Source: Cupriavidus sp. D384 (GTDB lineage Bacteria; Pseudomonadota; Gammaproteobacteria; Burkholderiales; Burkholderiaceae). Taken from it: 64,000 nt of DNA. Shown here piece by piece: positions 1 to 7,814 of the stretch. The notes beneath the pieces were generated by a model. That model saw only the letters and a list, made by a program, of their open reading frames with translations. It was not told where the DNA came from and did not search any database. Each line of letters starts with the position of its first letter. The first letter of the stretch is position 1. Where the stretch lies: positions 1 through 64,000 of the forward strand of contig NZ_BBQI01000132.1 of assembly GCF_001652915.1 (NCBI RefSeq), given 5' to 3'. The position numbers and the translations under genes are program-made.

Positions 1-426
1 CTTCTTGGTATCGATATGCAGCAGGTCGCCCGGTGCGGCATGTTCATAGCGCATCACGGGCTCACGAGGCTGCAGATCGGCGAGCCTGGACAGGCCAGCG
101 CGCGCGAGCACCCGGCTGACCGTGGATTCGGACACGCCAACGCTGCGGGCAATTTGCCGCTGAAGCATCCGGCGCTGGCGCAACTCCACGATCAACGGGG
201 CCTTGGATGAATCAATGGCCCGGGGCGAACGTACCGGCCGGGACGAGGCGTCGCCCAGCGCCGGCACGCCACCGGCCAGATAGCGGCCCAGCCACTTACG
301 AGCCGTTGGTGCTGTCACGCCATGACTCGCGGCGGCTTCAGGCACGCTCAGGCCATGTTCGGTGATGTCTTGAACCATCTCCAGTCGACGGGCAAAGGTG
401 AGTCGGGCATTCTTATGGGTGTTCAT
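1..426 (-). mobile_element. IS481-family transposase, N-terminal part (runs off left edge)
   Basis: An open frame of 142 codons starts at ATG 426 and reads to base 1 without a stop, so the gene continues outside the window. The product begins MNTHKNARLTFARRLEMV and carries two helix-turn-helix-like segments (about residues 12-45 and 75-110). It ends in a R-Y-E-H-x-x-P-G-x-x-x-H-I-D-x-K-K run, the characteristic entry to the DDE integrase domain of IS481 transposases. The catalytic DDE residues lie beyond the edge. The family is clear to me; the individual IS is not identified. The outer end of the element is probably near 521, where the minus strand starts TGTGAAGC, fitting the TGT ends of the family, but no partner repeat is visible. 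It marks a recombination boundary beside the replicon origin. Confidence 0.85.
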
Positions 427-521
427 CCGGCTGAGCTCCTGGAAGTCTGGGTGTTTGGCGACTTCCAGTTTTCCAGACTCAGATCGGATGAACCACGGAT
501 ACAACATATTGAAGCTTCACA

Positions 522-1321
522 ACTAGTCGCTCACCCGGCGCTTTATTCGGGGATGACGGTGGCCTTTCCTAATATTCGGCGACCCCGATCTTCGCTTGTC
601 ACGACTCCGGCCGCTTCGATGCATCGATGCTTTGCTCTCGACCTCGTTCATCGCGGCTGACAAATCCAAACTCCCACCAACATTATCGGCAGCGGTCCGC
701 CTCAGCAGCACTCGCCTGCACCCTAGTTGAGTCGTTCGCGTCCGCGCGCCCCGGCGAATCCAGAAAGCCAGCCACTACCAGCGACGATCCGTGCAGCGCA
801 GTCCCGTGGTGCACAGCACGCCCACCGAACCCCAAAATGCGCGCACGATCCTGACGCCATCGCCCGTTGATCGTGTCTTCTGGTCAGCCTCGCACATAGG
901 ATGTCCTTCGTGGTTGGCCAACACAACTTCCGACATCGCAGCAAGCCTCTTTCTAATAGAAACCCTTACAAATCAACTGGTTAGCGGGCTAAGCACGGAA
1001 CTCCCAAAAAACGGGGTCCCTACGCAAAAACCCATGGATTTCATAACCCATTGATTTTATTGAGTTTCTACTAGAAACCGGCTCGCCTTGTATCTAGTCC
1101 ACCGACAAAGCTGGACATCTGACCAACACCTCCTCAGCGCCAAAAGGCATCTCGCAAACATAGGCCCGCCGCAGTCAGCAAAAGCTAACGAAATAACACG
1201 AACGGGAATTCTCCTTCCCGTGACAGCACTTCCAGCCGATCGAACACGGTGATGCCGCCGACGTAGCCTTTCCCCACCTCAAGCTTGGACAAGCGATCGA
1301 TGGCCGTGGCCGCAGCACAAG
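522..1321. other. Intergenic stretch with two related palindromes and a coding-like remnant
   Basis: I see no convincing intact gene in these 800 bases. Two 15-bp palindromes occur: CTTTCTAATAGAAAC (949-963) and GTTTCTACTAGAAAC (1064-1078). A hairpin with 7-bp arms, ACGGGAA and TTCCCGT, lies at 1202-1221. On the minus strand, about 1180-1360 is open and coding-like (it reads ...KLEVGKGYVGGITVFDRLEV... and stops near 1181), which suggests the 3' end of a lost gene, although it overlaps the end of the neighbouring winged-helix gene in another frame. The rest has no recognised content. Confidence 0.4.
949..1078. promoter_or_regulatory. Pair of 15-bp palindromes, possible ParB or Rep binding sites
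   Basis: CTTTCTAATAGAAAC at 949-963 and GTTTCTACTAGAAAC at 1064-1078 share 13 of 15 positions and are centred about 115 bp apart. Both are AT-rich dyads in GC-rich DNA, just beyond the partition/winged-helix genes. Partition systems often keep their centromere palindromes here. No protein assignment is possible from the sequence alone; an operator for a lost gene is an alternative. Confidence 0.4.
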
Positions 1322-2308
1322 CTACGCGAGCGATGATCGTCGAATGATTAGCTGCCCCTTCTGCACGGCCATAGCGAAGCGCAGATTCACTGGGAACGAC
1401 CCCCCCTGCCCCATGACGACCTGGGCATGTGCGTCAATCCGCCCCAAGCTTGTCCCGTCGCGTTTTACGACGGTCAATCCATGCGACTTAGCAAGGATCG
1501 AGCTCAGAAGGTTCTTCGCACTTTGCGCTTCAGCGGCGGCACGGATAGCACCTTCCTTGCCGGAAGCGATCGCAGCAAAGTCCAGGTCCTTTCCGGCAAG
1601 CGACCGAATGTAGGCGTATGCCTCGCGGCTCGATAGCGTCGACAGGCGTCCTCGGAATGCCGTGGCGATGTCCTCCAGTCGCTTGCCATGGCGTTTGGCG
1701 ATACCCATGAGCGAAAACACCGCACGGGCAGTCAATCCGAGCTTGAGCAACCAGATCAGCGGAAGCGGGACCTTGGAAGCCGAGTCAATATCTCTGGACG
1801 GCTCGCTTGCGAATGAATTCTGTAAAGACTTCCGTTCGTTGGTATGTTCCTTATATTGGCCGTCTTCCACTGTGAGAGACGGTTCCTTGTGGATAACTTT
1901 TCGACGCGAATCTTCTTTTGATGACCTCCCGACCAGACCGAGAAGAATTTGTGCCTTCTCTGTAAGTCGAACGGGAGAGACGTGGAACCGTCCGGAACGC
2001 GCAATGCGAATCTGCTCACGGACAACGTAGCCATGCCGTTGCAAATCAGCCAGGCCGCGATAGAGAGACGACTCACTGTTGAGCAGGGATTCGGCACGCA
2101 GCAGATCGCGGCGCGGCCAGATGGAGGACGAAGGGCGAGACAAGTTGAAGAATCGCAGAATGCCAAAAAGGACCCGACGGGCGGTAGTCCCGAGGTCCAG
2201 GCAATTAAGCGGATCGAACACGGCAGCTCGGGCTTCGATGAGCGCGAGTGGCAGGGGAGAAGGGCGAGCGACAGCCTCGCCCGGCGCGTAGCGTTGCGCA
2301 ATAGTCAT
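1322..2308 (-). CDS. Winged-helix replication-associated protein (RepC-like by position)
   Basis: A 328-residue protein starting at ATG 2308, with a GGAG ribosome-binding site about 7 bases upstream. Residues about 60-110 form a winged-helix-like segment (RRDLLRAESLLNSESSLYRG, then a basic wing). The C-terminal half is helical and Ala-rich. It lies immediately 3' of parA and parB in the same orientation, separated from parB by a region encoding a candidate RNA on the opposite strand. That is the position of repC in repABC replicons. The middle of the gene (1801-1920) drops to about 45% G+C by hand count and contains the DnaA-box sequence TTGTGGATAA. I do not recognise a named family with certainty. 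A replication initiator or a partition accessory DNA-binding protein are the best guesses, both inferred from context. Confidence 0.7.
   Translation of the reverse strand: MTIAQRYAPGEAVARPSPLPLALIEARAAVFDPLNCLDLGTTARRVLFGILRFFNLSRPSSSIWPRRDLLRAESLLNSESSLYRGLADLQRHGYVVREQIRIARSGRFHVSPVRLTEKAQILLGLVGRSSKEDSRRKVIHKEPSLTVEDGQYKEHTNERKSLQNSFASEPSRDIDSASKVPLPLIWLLKLGLTARAVFSLMGIAKRHGKRLEDIATAFRGRLSTLSSREAYAYIRSLAGKDLDFAAIASGKEGAIRAAAEAQSAKNLLSSILAKSHGLTVVKRDGTSLGRIDAHAQVVMGQGGSFPVNLRFAMAVQKGQLIIRRSSLA
1887..1896. promoter_or_regulatory. DnaA box inside the winged-helix gene
   Basis: TTGTGGATAA is a perfect match to the TTATCCACA-type DnaA box read on the complementary strand. It sits in an AT-rich dip (1801-1920, 54 of 120 bases G or C by hand count) in the middle of a coding sequence. 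Inference: part of a replication origin embedded in the gene, as in repC genes. A single box could be chance. Confidence 0.4.
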
Positions 2309-2347
2309 ATTGACTCCGATTTTTTAAGGACGAACGCCCTCCGGAGC

Positions 2348-2375
2348 TTGACTAGGCATAATCTCTCGCTACACT
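2348..2375 (+). promoter_or_regulatory. Sigma-70-like promoter for candidate small RNA
   Basis: TTGACT at 2348-2353 and TACACT at 2370-2375 are separated by 16 bp, with predicted initiation near 2382. No open reading frame with a ribosome-binding site follows before the terminator at 2490-2521, so the transcript would be non-coding. Confidence 0.45.
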
Positions 2376-2381
2376 GAACAC

Positions 2382-2521
2382 TCGTTGTGGCTCGTGTTCA
2401 CGGTTCCCGCCGTAGATACGTGTAGGTTGAGCTTTGATCTATCAAACTCCACCAAATCGAGTTTCGGATTCCCGTCCGAATCTCAGCAGAGGCCTGGGTT
2501 CCCGCCCAGGCCTTTGTCTTT
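2382..2521 (+). ncRNA. Candidate antisense/small RNA between parB and the winged-helix gene
   Basis: A transcript of about 140 nt is predicted from the promoter at 2348-2375 to a terminator. It would contain three hairpins that all carry the same loop, TTCCCG: stem ACGG/CCGT at 2400-2413, stem TTCGGA/TCCGAA at 2463-2480, and stem AGGCCTGGG/CCCAGGCCT at 2490-2513, the last followed by a T-rich run. It is transcribed against the parB to winged-helix leader. The location, orientation and size match the counter-transcribed incompatibility RNA of repABC plasmids, which represses repC. That role is inferred; the structures are visible directly. Confidence 0.5.
2490..2521 (+). terminator. Rho-independent terminator of the candidate RNA
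   Basis: A perfect 9-bp stem (AGGCCTGGG/CCCAGGCCT) with a 6-nt loop is followed on the plus strand by TTGTCTTTG. The opposite strand has no T-run after the stem, so it acts in the plus direction. Confidence 0.65.
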
Positions 2522-2603
2522 GTGGTGAGGGATGTGTCAAAAGCGTGCTTTAGTTCATTCGCTTCACTCTCTCATGTGTTTTAAAAGGCAGATATCCTGC
2601 TTT

Positions 2604-3578
2604 TTAGTGGTTCGTTCCTGCGTTGGCCTCGATGAACTCGCGCACCCGCTTTTCCCAGGCTTGTGCGTCTTCCGCCTTCTTGAACTTGAGCGTGACCGTC
2701 CCATTCCGCGTCGTCACGGCACACAGTTCACGCGTTCCCACCTTGATTCGATGCGTTTCCGCAGCCGCCGGCGCAGCAGTTTTTTGCCGCACGCGCGCAT
2801 GGAGGAGGGCGATAGCTTGCTTCTGCGTGACCTTCTCATCGCTCAGTAGCTTCTCCACGACCTCCGTGACCGCGGCTTCCTGATCCGGGTGTTCACCCAA
2901 AAACGTTGCCATCTCGTAAGCGGCGTTCACGCCCAGGCGACCGCGATCGCTTGCCGCTTCCAGCGCGGCGATGGCGGATCCGGGTAAACGCGCGTACGAG
3001 AACAGCTTGCTCAGGTGCCCAGCCGAAATGCCCGCGGCCGCCGCAATGTCCTGTTGCGACTGCCCTGTGCGGTCGACGTGCTTCTGGAACCCCAGATACT
3101 TCTCGAAGTCGGGCAGCGACGGGGAAAGCAGATTCGAATAGAACGCAGCTTCCTCGATCTGCTCGACGTCCGCCAGATCGGCGAACACCGCCGGGATCGC
3201 GTCCCGGCCGAGCTCCCTGAAGACGTAAAACCGGTTGTGACCGGCTACGAGTTCCTTCTTGCCATCCCCACGCACGACGAGCGTGATCGGGTGAACCAGT
3301 TTGTTATTACGCAGGTTCTCCCGTAGCTCAGCGTACTGTTCAGGCGTGAGCTTGCGCCGACGTCCGGGGACTTCGGCAATCTCGTCGAGCGCGACTTCGA
3401 CGGCCTTGCCGACGTTCGCTTCGAGCTCGGCAACCCGGCGTTCGGCCGCCGCCACGGCAGACTGCGCGGCAAGCATGCGGCCGGGCGATGTCTTCGGCTC
3501 GTTGGCGTCGGGCTTAGGCGGACTGGTTTTGACTGCGATGTTGGCGGTCTTCGCCAACAACTTGTCGCCGATTCTCAT
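2604..3578 (-). CDS. parB: ParB/Spo0J-family partition protein
   Basis: Centromere-binding partner of ParA in replicon segregation, 324 residues. The ParB N-terminal domain (about 70-150) contains the conserved AGHNRF box (112-117) for CTP binding. The helix-turn-helix follows at about 173-196 (SQQDIAAAAGISAGHLSKLF), and the C-terminal region should dimerise. I chose the start at 3578 rather than the upstream in-frame ATG at 3599. It overlaps the parA stop as ATGA and is preceded by AGAAAGGAAAGAAG, a good ribosome-binding site. Translationally coupled to parA; the gene pair fits a type I partition system of a chromid or megaplasmid. Confidence 0.93.
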   Translation of the reverse strand: MRIGDKLLAKTANIAVKTSPPKPDANEPKTSPGRMLAAQSAVAAAERRVAELEANVGKAVEVALDEIAEVPGRRRKLTPEQYAELRENLRNNKLVHPITLVVRGDGKKELVAGHNRFYVFRELGRDAIPAVFADLADVEQIEEAAFYSNLLSPSLPDFEKYLGFQKHVDRTGQSQQDIAAAAGISAGHLSKLFSYARLPGSAIAALEAASDRGRLGVNAAYEMATFLGEHPDQEAAVTEVVEKLLSDEKVTQKQAIALLHARVRQKTAAPAAAETHRIKVGTRELCAVTTRNGTVTLKFKKAEDAQAWEKRVREFIEANAGTNH

Positions 3579-4783
3579 ACTTCTTTCCTTTCTGTCCACG
3601 CCCTGACGAACTGGTCGTCGACATGCAGGGCGAGCTTGTCCAGCGGATCGCGGAAACGCTGATACGCTTCGACACTGCCGTCGGGCTTGGAGAGGTCATA
3701 GACGGTCGCCAGCTGTGCCGAAGCGCCCTTGGGGACCGATGACTCGGGAATTTCGATGCTCAGTACACGATTGCCGTAGGCCTTGACCATCCACTCGCGC
3801 ACGACCCGCGACACCGCATCCTGCTTCACCTTGGTGAGCACGATGTTGATGAAGTCATAGCGCTTGGACTCGAGTACGCCAGGCAGCTTCTTCGCGATAT
3901 CCGAGAAGAGGTGCCAGAACTGCGTCGAGCTGGCAAAGTCCAGCCCGTCAGGCGGGCAGGGCATCAGAATGCCATCCGAGGCAATCAGCGCATTGATCGT
4001 GATGTAGCTCAGCGCAGGCGGCGTGTCGATGACGATCACGTCGTACTGCTCGGACAGCGGCACCAGACCCTTGCGCAGGATGTCCCAGAACTCGAAGCCC
4101 GACTCGGACAGCACCTTCGACGGAATCTCGAACTCCGCGTCGAACAGTGCCGACGAGGCCGGGATCAGATCCAGATTGTGCCAATAGGTCGTCTGGACGG
4201 CATAGTCCAGCGTCGTCTGGTCACCATAGATCAGCGGCAGCAGCGTCTGCTCTTCGGCAATCTCGGCATCCGGAGCCCAGCCGCAAAGCTGGGTTGTCGT
4301 ACCCTGCGGATCGCAGTCGACAATCAAAACCCGCCGGCCGAGCAGGGTGAGGGCCTGCGCCAGGCAGACCGCGGTCGTGGTCTTCGCCACACCGCCCTTG
4401 AAATTACCAACTGTGACGATGCGCCCGCGCTGGCCCTCCGGCCGCTTGGCGCGACCGTTGGCGTGTTGTACCCACGCGATGGCGTCTTCCAGGCTAAACA
4501 CCTTGGCCCGGCCGTTGCCTTGCGAGGTGCCCGCTGGCAAGCCGCCTTTGGTGGCAAGATAGTGGAAGCGCGCCTTGTCCACACCGCACAGCGAGGCGAT
4601 CTGGCTACTGGTAAACGTCGGAGGGATCTTGCGGGGGTAGGGCTCCAGCATGGCATCCCGAATCTGCCCAAAGACGTCATTAGCCTGCGCAGCAACGGCC
4701 GCCAGCCCGTCGATTGACAGGCCGTGGTCGTCTGAAAAGTCTGGGCGCGGGAGTTCTGCCTTGAGTAAGCTCGTGCGTGCCAT
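3575..4783 (-). CDS. parA: ParA-family partition ATPase with N-terminal HTH
   Basis: Walker-type segregation ATPase of 402 residues. The deviant Walker A, KGGVAKTTTAV, is at about 129-139, followed by the switch region VLIVDCDPQGTTT and the IVIDTPPALS Walker B-like segment. Residues 1-120 are an extra N-terminal part with a helix-turn-helix at about 57-80 (TSSQIASLCGVDKARFHYLA). In type Ia ParA proteins such an extension represses the par operon. A dyad 110 bp upstream (4893-4916) is a candidate operator for it. parB follows with an ATGA overlap. Confidence 0.93.
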   Translation of the reverse strand: MARTSLLKAELPRPDFSDDHGLSIDGLAAVAAQANDVFGQIRDAMLEPYPRKIPPTFTSSQIASLCGVDKARFHYLATKGGLPAGTSQGNGRAKVFSLEDAIAWVQHANGRAKRPEGQRGRIVTVGNFKGGVAKTTTAVCLAQALTLLGRRVLIVDCDPQGTTTQLCGWAPDAEIAEEQTLLPLIYGDQTTLDYAVQTTYWHNLDLIPASSALFDAEFEIPSKVLSESGFEFWDILRKGLVPLSEQYDVIVIDTPPALSYITINALIASDGILMPCPPDGLDFASSTQFWHLFSDIAKKLPGVLESKRYDFINIVLTKVKQDAVSRVVREWMVKAYGNRVLSIEIPESSVPKGASAQLATVYDLSKPDGSVEAYQRFRDPLDKLALHVDDQFVRAWTERKEV

Positions 4784-4892
4784 AAAAGTTGTAAATCCGT
4801 TGGAAAGGTCCCGAAGCGCTCGACTGACGCCGAACCGAAAACTTAGACGCTTTCCGTCAATTAAATGGTTGGCCGTAGAATAGCGACCGTAT

Positions 4893-4916
4893 ACGTAAAC
4901 CGCAAGAAGTTTACGT
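4893..4916. promoter_or_regulatory. Dyad upstream of parA, possible par operator
   Basis: Arms ACGTAAAC (4893-4900) and GTTTACGT (4909-4916) form a perfect 8-bp inverted repeat with an 8-bp spacer. The neighbouring palindromes CGTATACG (4888-4895) and GCGTATACGC (4925-4934) extend a TATACG/ACGTAAAC motif cluster. The position, upstream of a ParA with an N-terminal HTH, suggests the autoregulatory operator. This is inference from place and symmetry only. Confidence 0.5.
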
Positions 4917-5178
4917 CACACCGATGCGTATACGCGTCATTACCGCGTCATTTCTGTGTCAGCCGGCGTTGATTTTCCATTGCAGGGCCCGTGGCAGTTC
5001 TCCATTTAACCCCTGAACTCGTCGTTGTTCGGTGAACTGGGTTGGGTGCGTATTTCCCATCCGCATTTGGCAAACGCCAATCGCATTTCAAGAAGGCGTG
5101 ACGCGGACCAGGTGCTCCGGGTCCCAGCCGCGCCTTTCGCAGACGCCTCTGTATTGCGCGCAGATCACGAATCAGCTG

Positions 5179-6150
5179 AAGGTGAACGAGGCCTTGATCC
5201 CCGGAGGAACAGAGCGGAAGCTTCCAGCAATGTAAAGCGTCTTAGGATAAGTGGAGACTCACATCCAAACGATACGAAGTGGCAAGTGCGAACCGCCGCA
5301 GCGACGAAACGCTGGACCCTAATTGCGGACACGCGAGGCGTCACGCCCCAATTCTGTTCACCTTTATCCGAGAAGCTGACTTTGCCGTCCCTTGTGCCGT
5401 CCCCTGTGCCGTCCCATTCGAATCGAAAATGCCCTTCACCTTTGCAACTGGGGATTTGTAGGGGCCACGGCAAAACGATGTTGAGCTGAAGGTGAATCGT
5501 ATTGGGGAAACTCGACCGGTATTAGCAATGGGTGAACACATTTAGGGAATTGACCGTCACCCTTTCCATAAAGGTGAAGACAATTGGGGAATGGCGATCG
5601 CAAATGTCAGGTGAAGGGATTTGGGGATAGACAAGATAGGACGCCGCCAGGACCGCAGGCACACCAGTGGATGCGCTAACCATCGTCACTGCACGATTAG
5701 GTGACACTATTTGGGGAATCCAAAAAGGTGAACGAATTAGGGGACGCTCCACTGGTAAGGACCACGGGATTCGAATTTGGACACCCAACCCACTTCGTGC
5801 TTCCTACCTATGTGTGCACCGACTTACAGCTGACAGAGCAGATCCATCATCGCCAATGACCCGCTCAAGGTGAACGGATTTGGGGTGCCAGACGGCCGAC
5901 TCGTGGCTGGGAGAGATCGACAATGGAATATCGCGCACTTCAGAGACACCGTTCCTCAAAATCGTTCACCTTTTCCAGCGCTTACCCCACCGCCGCTCCC
6001 GTATTTGCCGGGCATGCCGCGCGTGTCGCCAGGTGTGTCACACCATAGGTGAACAGTTTTGGGGGCCGCACCGTCTTTCTGGACAGCAATTCGTGACGCG
6101 AACGCGCTTCATGTTGATAGGTGAACGCAAGCCGTCTAACATTTCACCCA
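5179..6150 (+). other. Iteron-type replication origin (oriV) upstream of the Rep_3 gene
   Basis: About 1 kb without a gene, filled with copies of a roughly 22-bp iteron, approximate consensus AAGGTGAACGNATTTGGGGA. Direct copies begin at 5489, 5529, 5571, 5609, 5699, 5725, 5867 and 6046. Inverted copies lie at about 5345-5366 and 5952-5973. Partial copies are seen at 5179, 5431-5443, 6118 and 6143. The cluster leads directly into a Rep_3-type initiator gene, the expected arrangement for an iteron-controlled origin. Spacing is irregular, about 26 to 180 bp. Confidence 0.88.
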
Positions 6151-6173
6151 TCCAAAAATCGCAGGTAAAGTCG

Positions 6174-7556
6174 ATGGCACACGCGAAGGCACCCAAGGGC
6201 AGCCAGATCACCCTGTTTCAGCAGCCGGAGGCGGCCGAGCCCTTCAAGAAGGCGGTTCAGGCCATCCACGTTTCACCGGTGGGCGGCTCGCTTACGCTGC
6301 AACAACGACGCCTGTTCAACGCGCTCATCAAGAATGCGATCGAACACCGCTTCGGGGAGGCCGGGACGGTTGAGACGTTCCAGATCTCGATCCCCGAGAT
6401 GATGGCCAACCTCGCGCTTACCACCAAGGACACCACCTATATCAAGGAGACGGCCAAGTCGCTGATGCGTACGGTTGTCGACTGGGACCAACTTGACAGC
6501 GACGGGACAGCGACCTGGACGGGCTCAACCCTGCTGGCGGGGGCGCGGATTACGGGCTCCTTGCTGTCCTACTCCTTTGCTCCGCAGATTCGCGAAGAAC
6601 TGTTGAACCCCGAGCGCTACGCGATGATCGATATGCGGATCGCGAAGCTGTTCCGTCGGGCCCATTCGCTCGCGCTCTGGGAAAACACGGTGCGTTACGA
6701 ACGCGCAGGGATCACGGCGCGCATACCGCTGACCGTCTTCCGCAATCTGATCCTTGGGCGCGAGGAGAGCGAGACCAAGTACAAGGAATACAAGATCTTC
6801 AAGCGCGCGGTGCTCAACCCCTGTATCGCGGAGATCTGCGATGTGTCGGATCACGAAGTCGAACTCATCGAGCACAAGGTGGGTCGCTCCGTTACCGAAC
6901 TGCAGTTCAGGATCACCCGTAAGGCGTCCGCCAGCGGCGATGTGCCGGGCGACGCGTCTGCCGGAGCCGGTGAGGCCGATATCAGCGAACTGATCCAGGC
7001 GATCGTCGATCTGGGCCTGCCGGCAAGCGAGGCCAGCAGGCTGGCCAAAGCCCATGCCCCTGCGATCCTGTTCGAGGCGATCGCCCACGTCCGCGCGCGC
7101 GTGTCCGCAAGCGATGTCCCAGTGATCGAAAACGTGAGCGCGCATTTTCGCAAGATCCTGACCGACATGGTCGCGCGCGGCACCGACAGTGGCACCAGCA
7201 GCGGCGCCGATGGCAACTTGGCCAGCGCCGGGGAGGGCGGGGCGGCGGAAGAGGAACCGGCGGTCGTGCCGCCCGTGCCGGCGAAGTCCGCGCAAGAGGC
7301 GATGGAGCGCTATATCGCCGCGCGACTGCCCAGCGCACACGGGTATTTTGTCAGCCTGGCCGCCGATGAGCAGATATCGCTGATCGAGCGATACAACGAA
7401 CAGTGCGTGCTTGCGGACCAGAAACTCGCCACCCACAAGCGGGCCACCAAGGTCGCCCAGACACGCTTCTACCAATGGCTCGCCGACCAGACCTGGGGCG
7501 TGCCCACCGCTGACGATGTGCTTTCGTTTGTCCTGACAGGCAAGGTGGCAGCCTGA
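6174..7556 (+). CDS. Rep_3-family replication initiator protein
   Basis: Initiator that would bind the upstream iterons and open the origin. The 460-residue product has the two tandem winged-helix halves of the RepE/RepA (Rep_3) family in its first about 270 residues: SLTLQQRRLFNALIKNAIE near 39-57, and the KEYKIFKRAVLNPCIAEIC segment near 205. An Ala/Gly-rich linker and a C-terminal extension to 460 make it longer than plasmid RepE proteins. I chose ATG 6174. The frame stays open upstream to 5880, but that part consists of iteron DNA and lacks a conserved N-terminus. An imperfect iteron half-site at 6118 and an inverted one at 6143 lie just before the start, so autoregulation is plausible. 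Confidence 0.9.
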   Translation: MAHAKAPKGSQITLFQQPEAAEPFKKAVQAIHVSPVGGSLTLQQRRLFNALIKNAIEHRFGEAGTVETFQISIPEMMANLALTTKDTTYIKETAKSLMRTVVDWDQLDSDGTATWTGSTLLAGARITGSLLSYSFAPQIREELLNPERYAMIDMRIAKLFRRAHSLALWENTVRYERAGITARIPLTVFRNLILGREESETKYKEYKIFKRAVLNPCIAEICDVSDHEVELIEHKVGRSVTELQFRITRKASASGDVPGDASAGAGEADISELIQAIVDLGLPASEASRLAKAHAPAILFEAIAHVRARVSASDVPVIENVSAHFRKILTDMVARGTDSGTSSGADGNLASAGEGGAAEEEPAVVPPVPAKSAQEAMERYIAARLPSAHGYFVSLAADEQISLIERYNEQCVLADQKLATHKRATKVAQTRFYQWLADQTWGVPTADDVLSFVLTGKVAA

Positions 7557-7571
7557 CTCGCCGCTGCCGGG

Positions 7572-7814
7572 AAACCGGCTGCGCAGTCTTCGCAATATTT
7601 TTCCTCGTTCGCCTCCACTTTGCTGGCACGTGATGAACACGGGAACTTCCACCCCGCATCGCCCGAGCAGATCCTCACCGCGGCCCGACAGGTGATCGAC
7701 GAGATGATCCCGCGCGGACGTGTGTTCGTGGCGGCGACACAGGTCAAGGACTACGTCCGCACGTAGCTCGCCGGCCGCGAACACGAGGTCTATTCCGTCA
7801 TCTTCCTCGACGCG
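7572..7814 (+). pseudogene. radC-like (JAB domain) gene remnant with internal stop
   Basis: Translation from 7572 reads ...QILTAARQVIDEMIPRG...VKDYVRT, stop (TAG 7764-7766), then LAGREHEVYSVIFLDA. This is the N-terminal part of RadC-like JAB-domain proteins, which commonly lie beside replication genes on plasmids. The in-frame stop and the abrupt loss of the rest of the domain (including the HxH metal motif) at about 7812 show it is dead. The frame then runs straight into the GntP-like sequence. It has no clear start codon left. Confidence 0.7.

Noticed and set aside
523..711. 62-codon minus-strand open frame beside the IS481 element
   Set aside because: Basic, low-information sequence without a ribosome-binding site or recognisable family.
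2456..2520. tRNA-like T-arm around GATTCCCGTCC
   Set aside because: No cloverleaf can be drawn; the hairpins fit the small RNA and terminator better.
5025..5489. Open frames within the iteron region
   Set aside because: They overlap repeats, have no homology that I recognise and lack ribosome-binding sites.
5880..6173. 98-codon N-terminal extension of the Rep_3 protein
   Set aside because: This DNA consists of iterons and has no Rep_3 homology; ATG 6174 fits the family.
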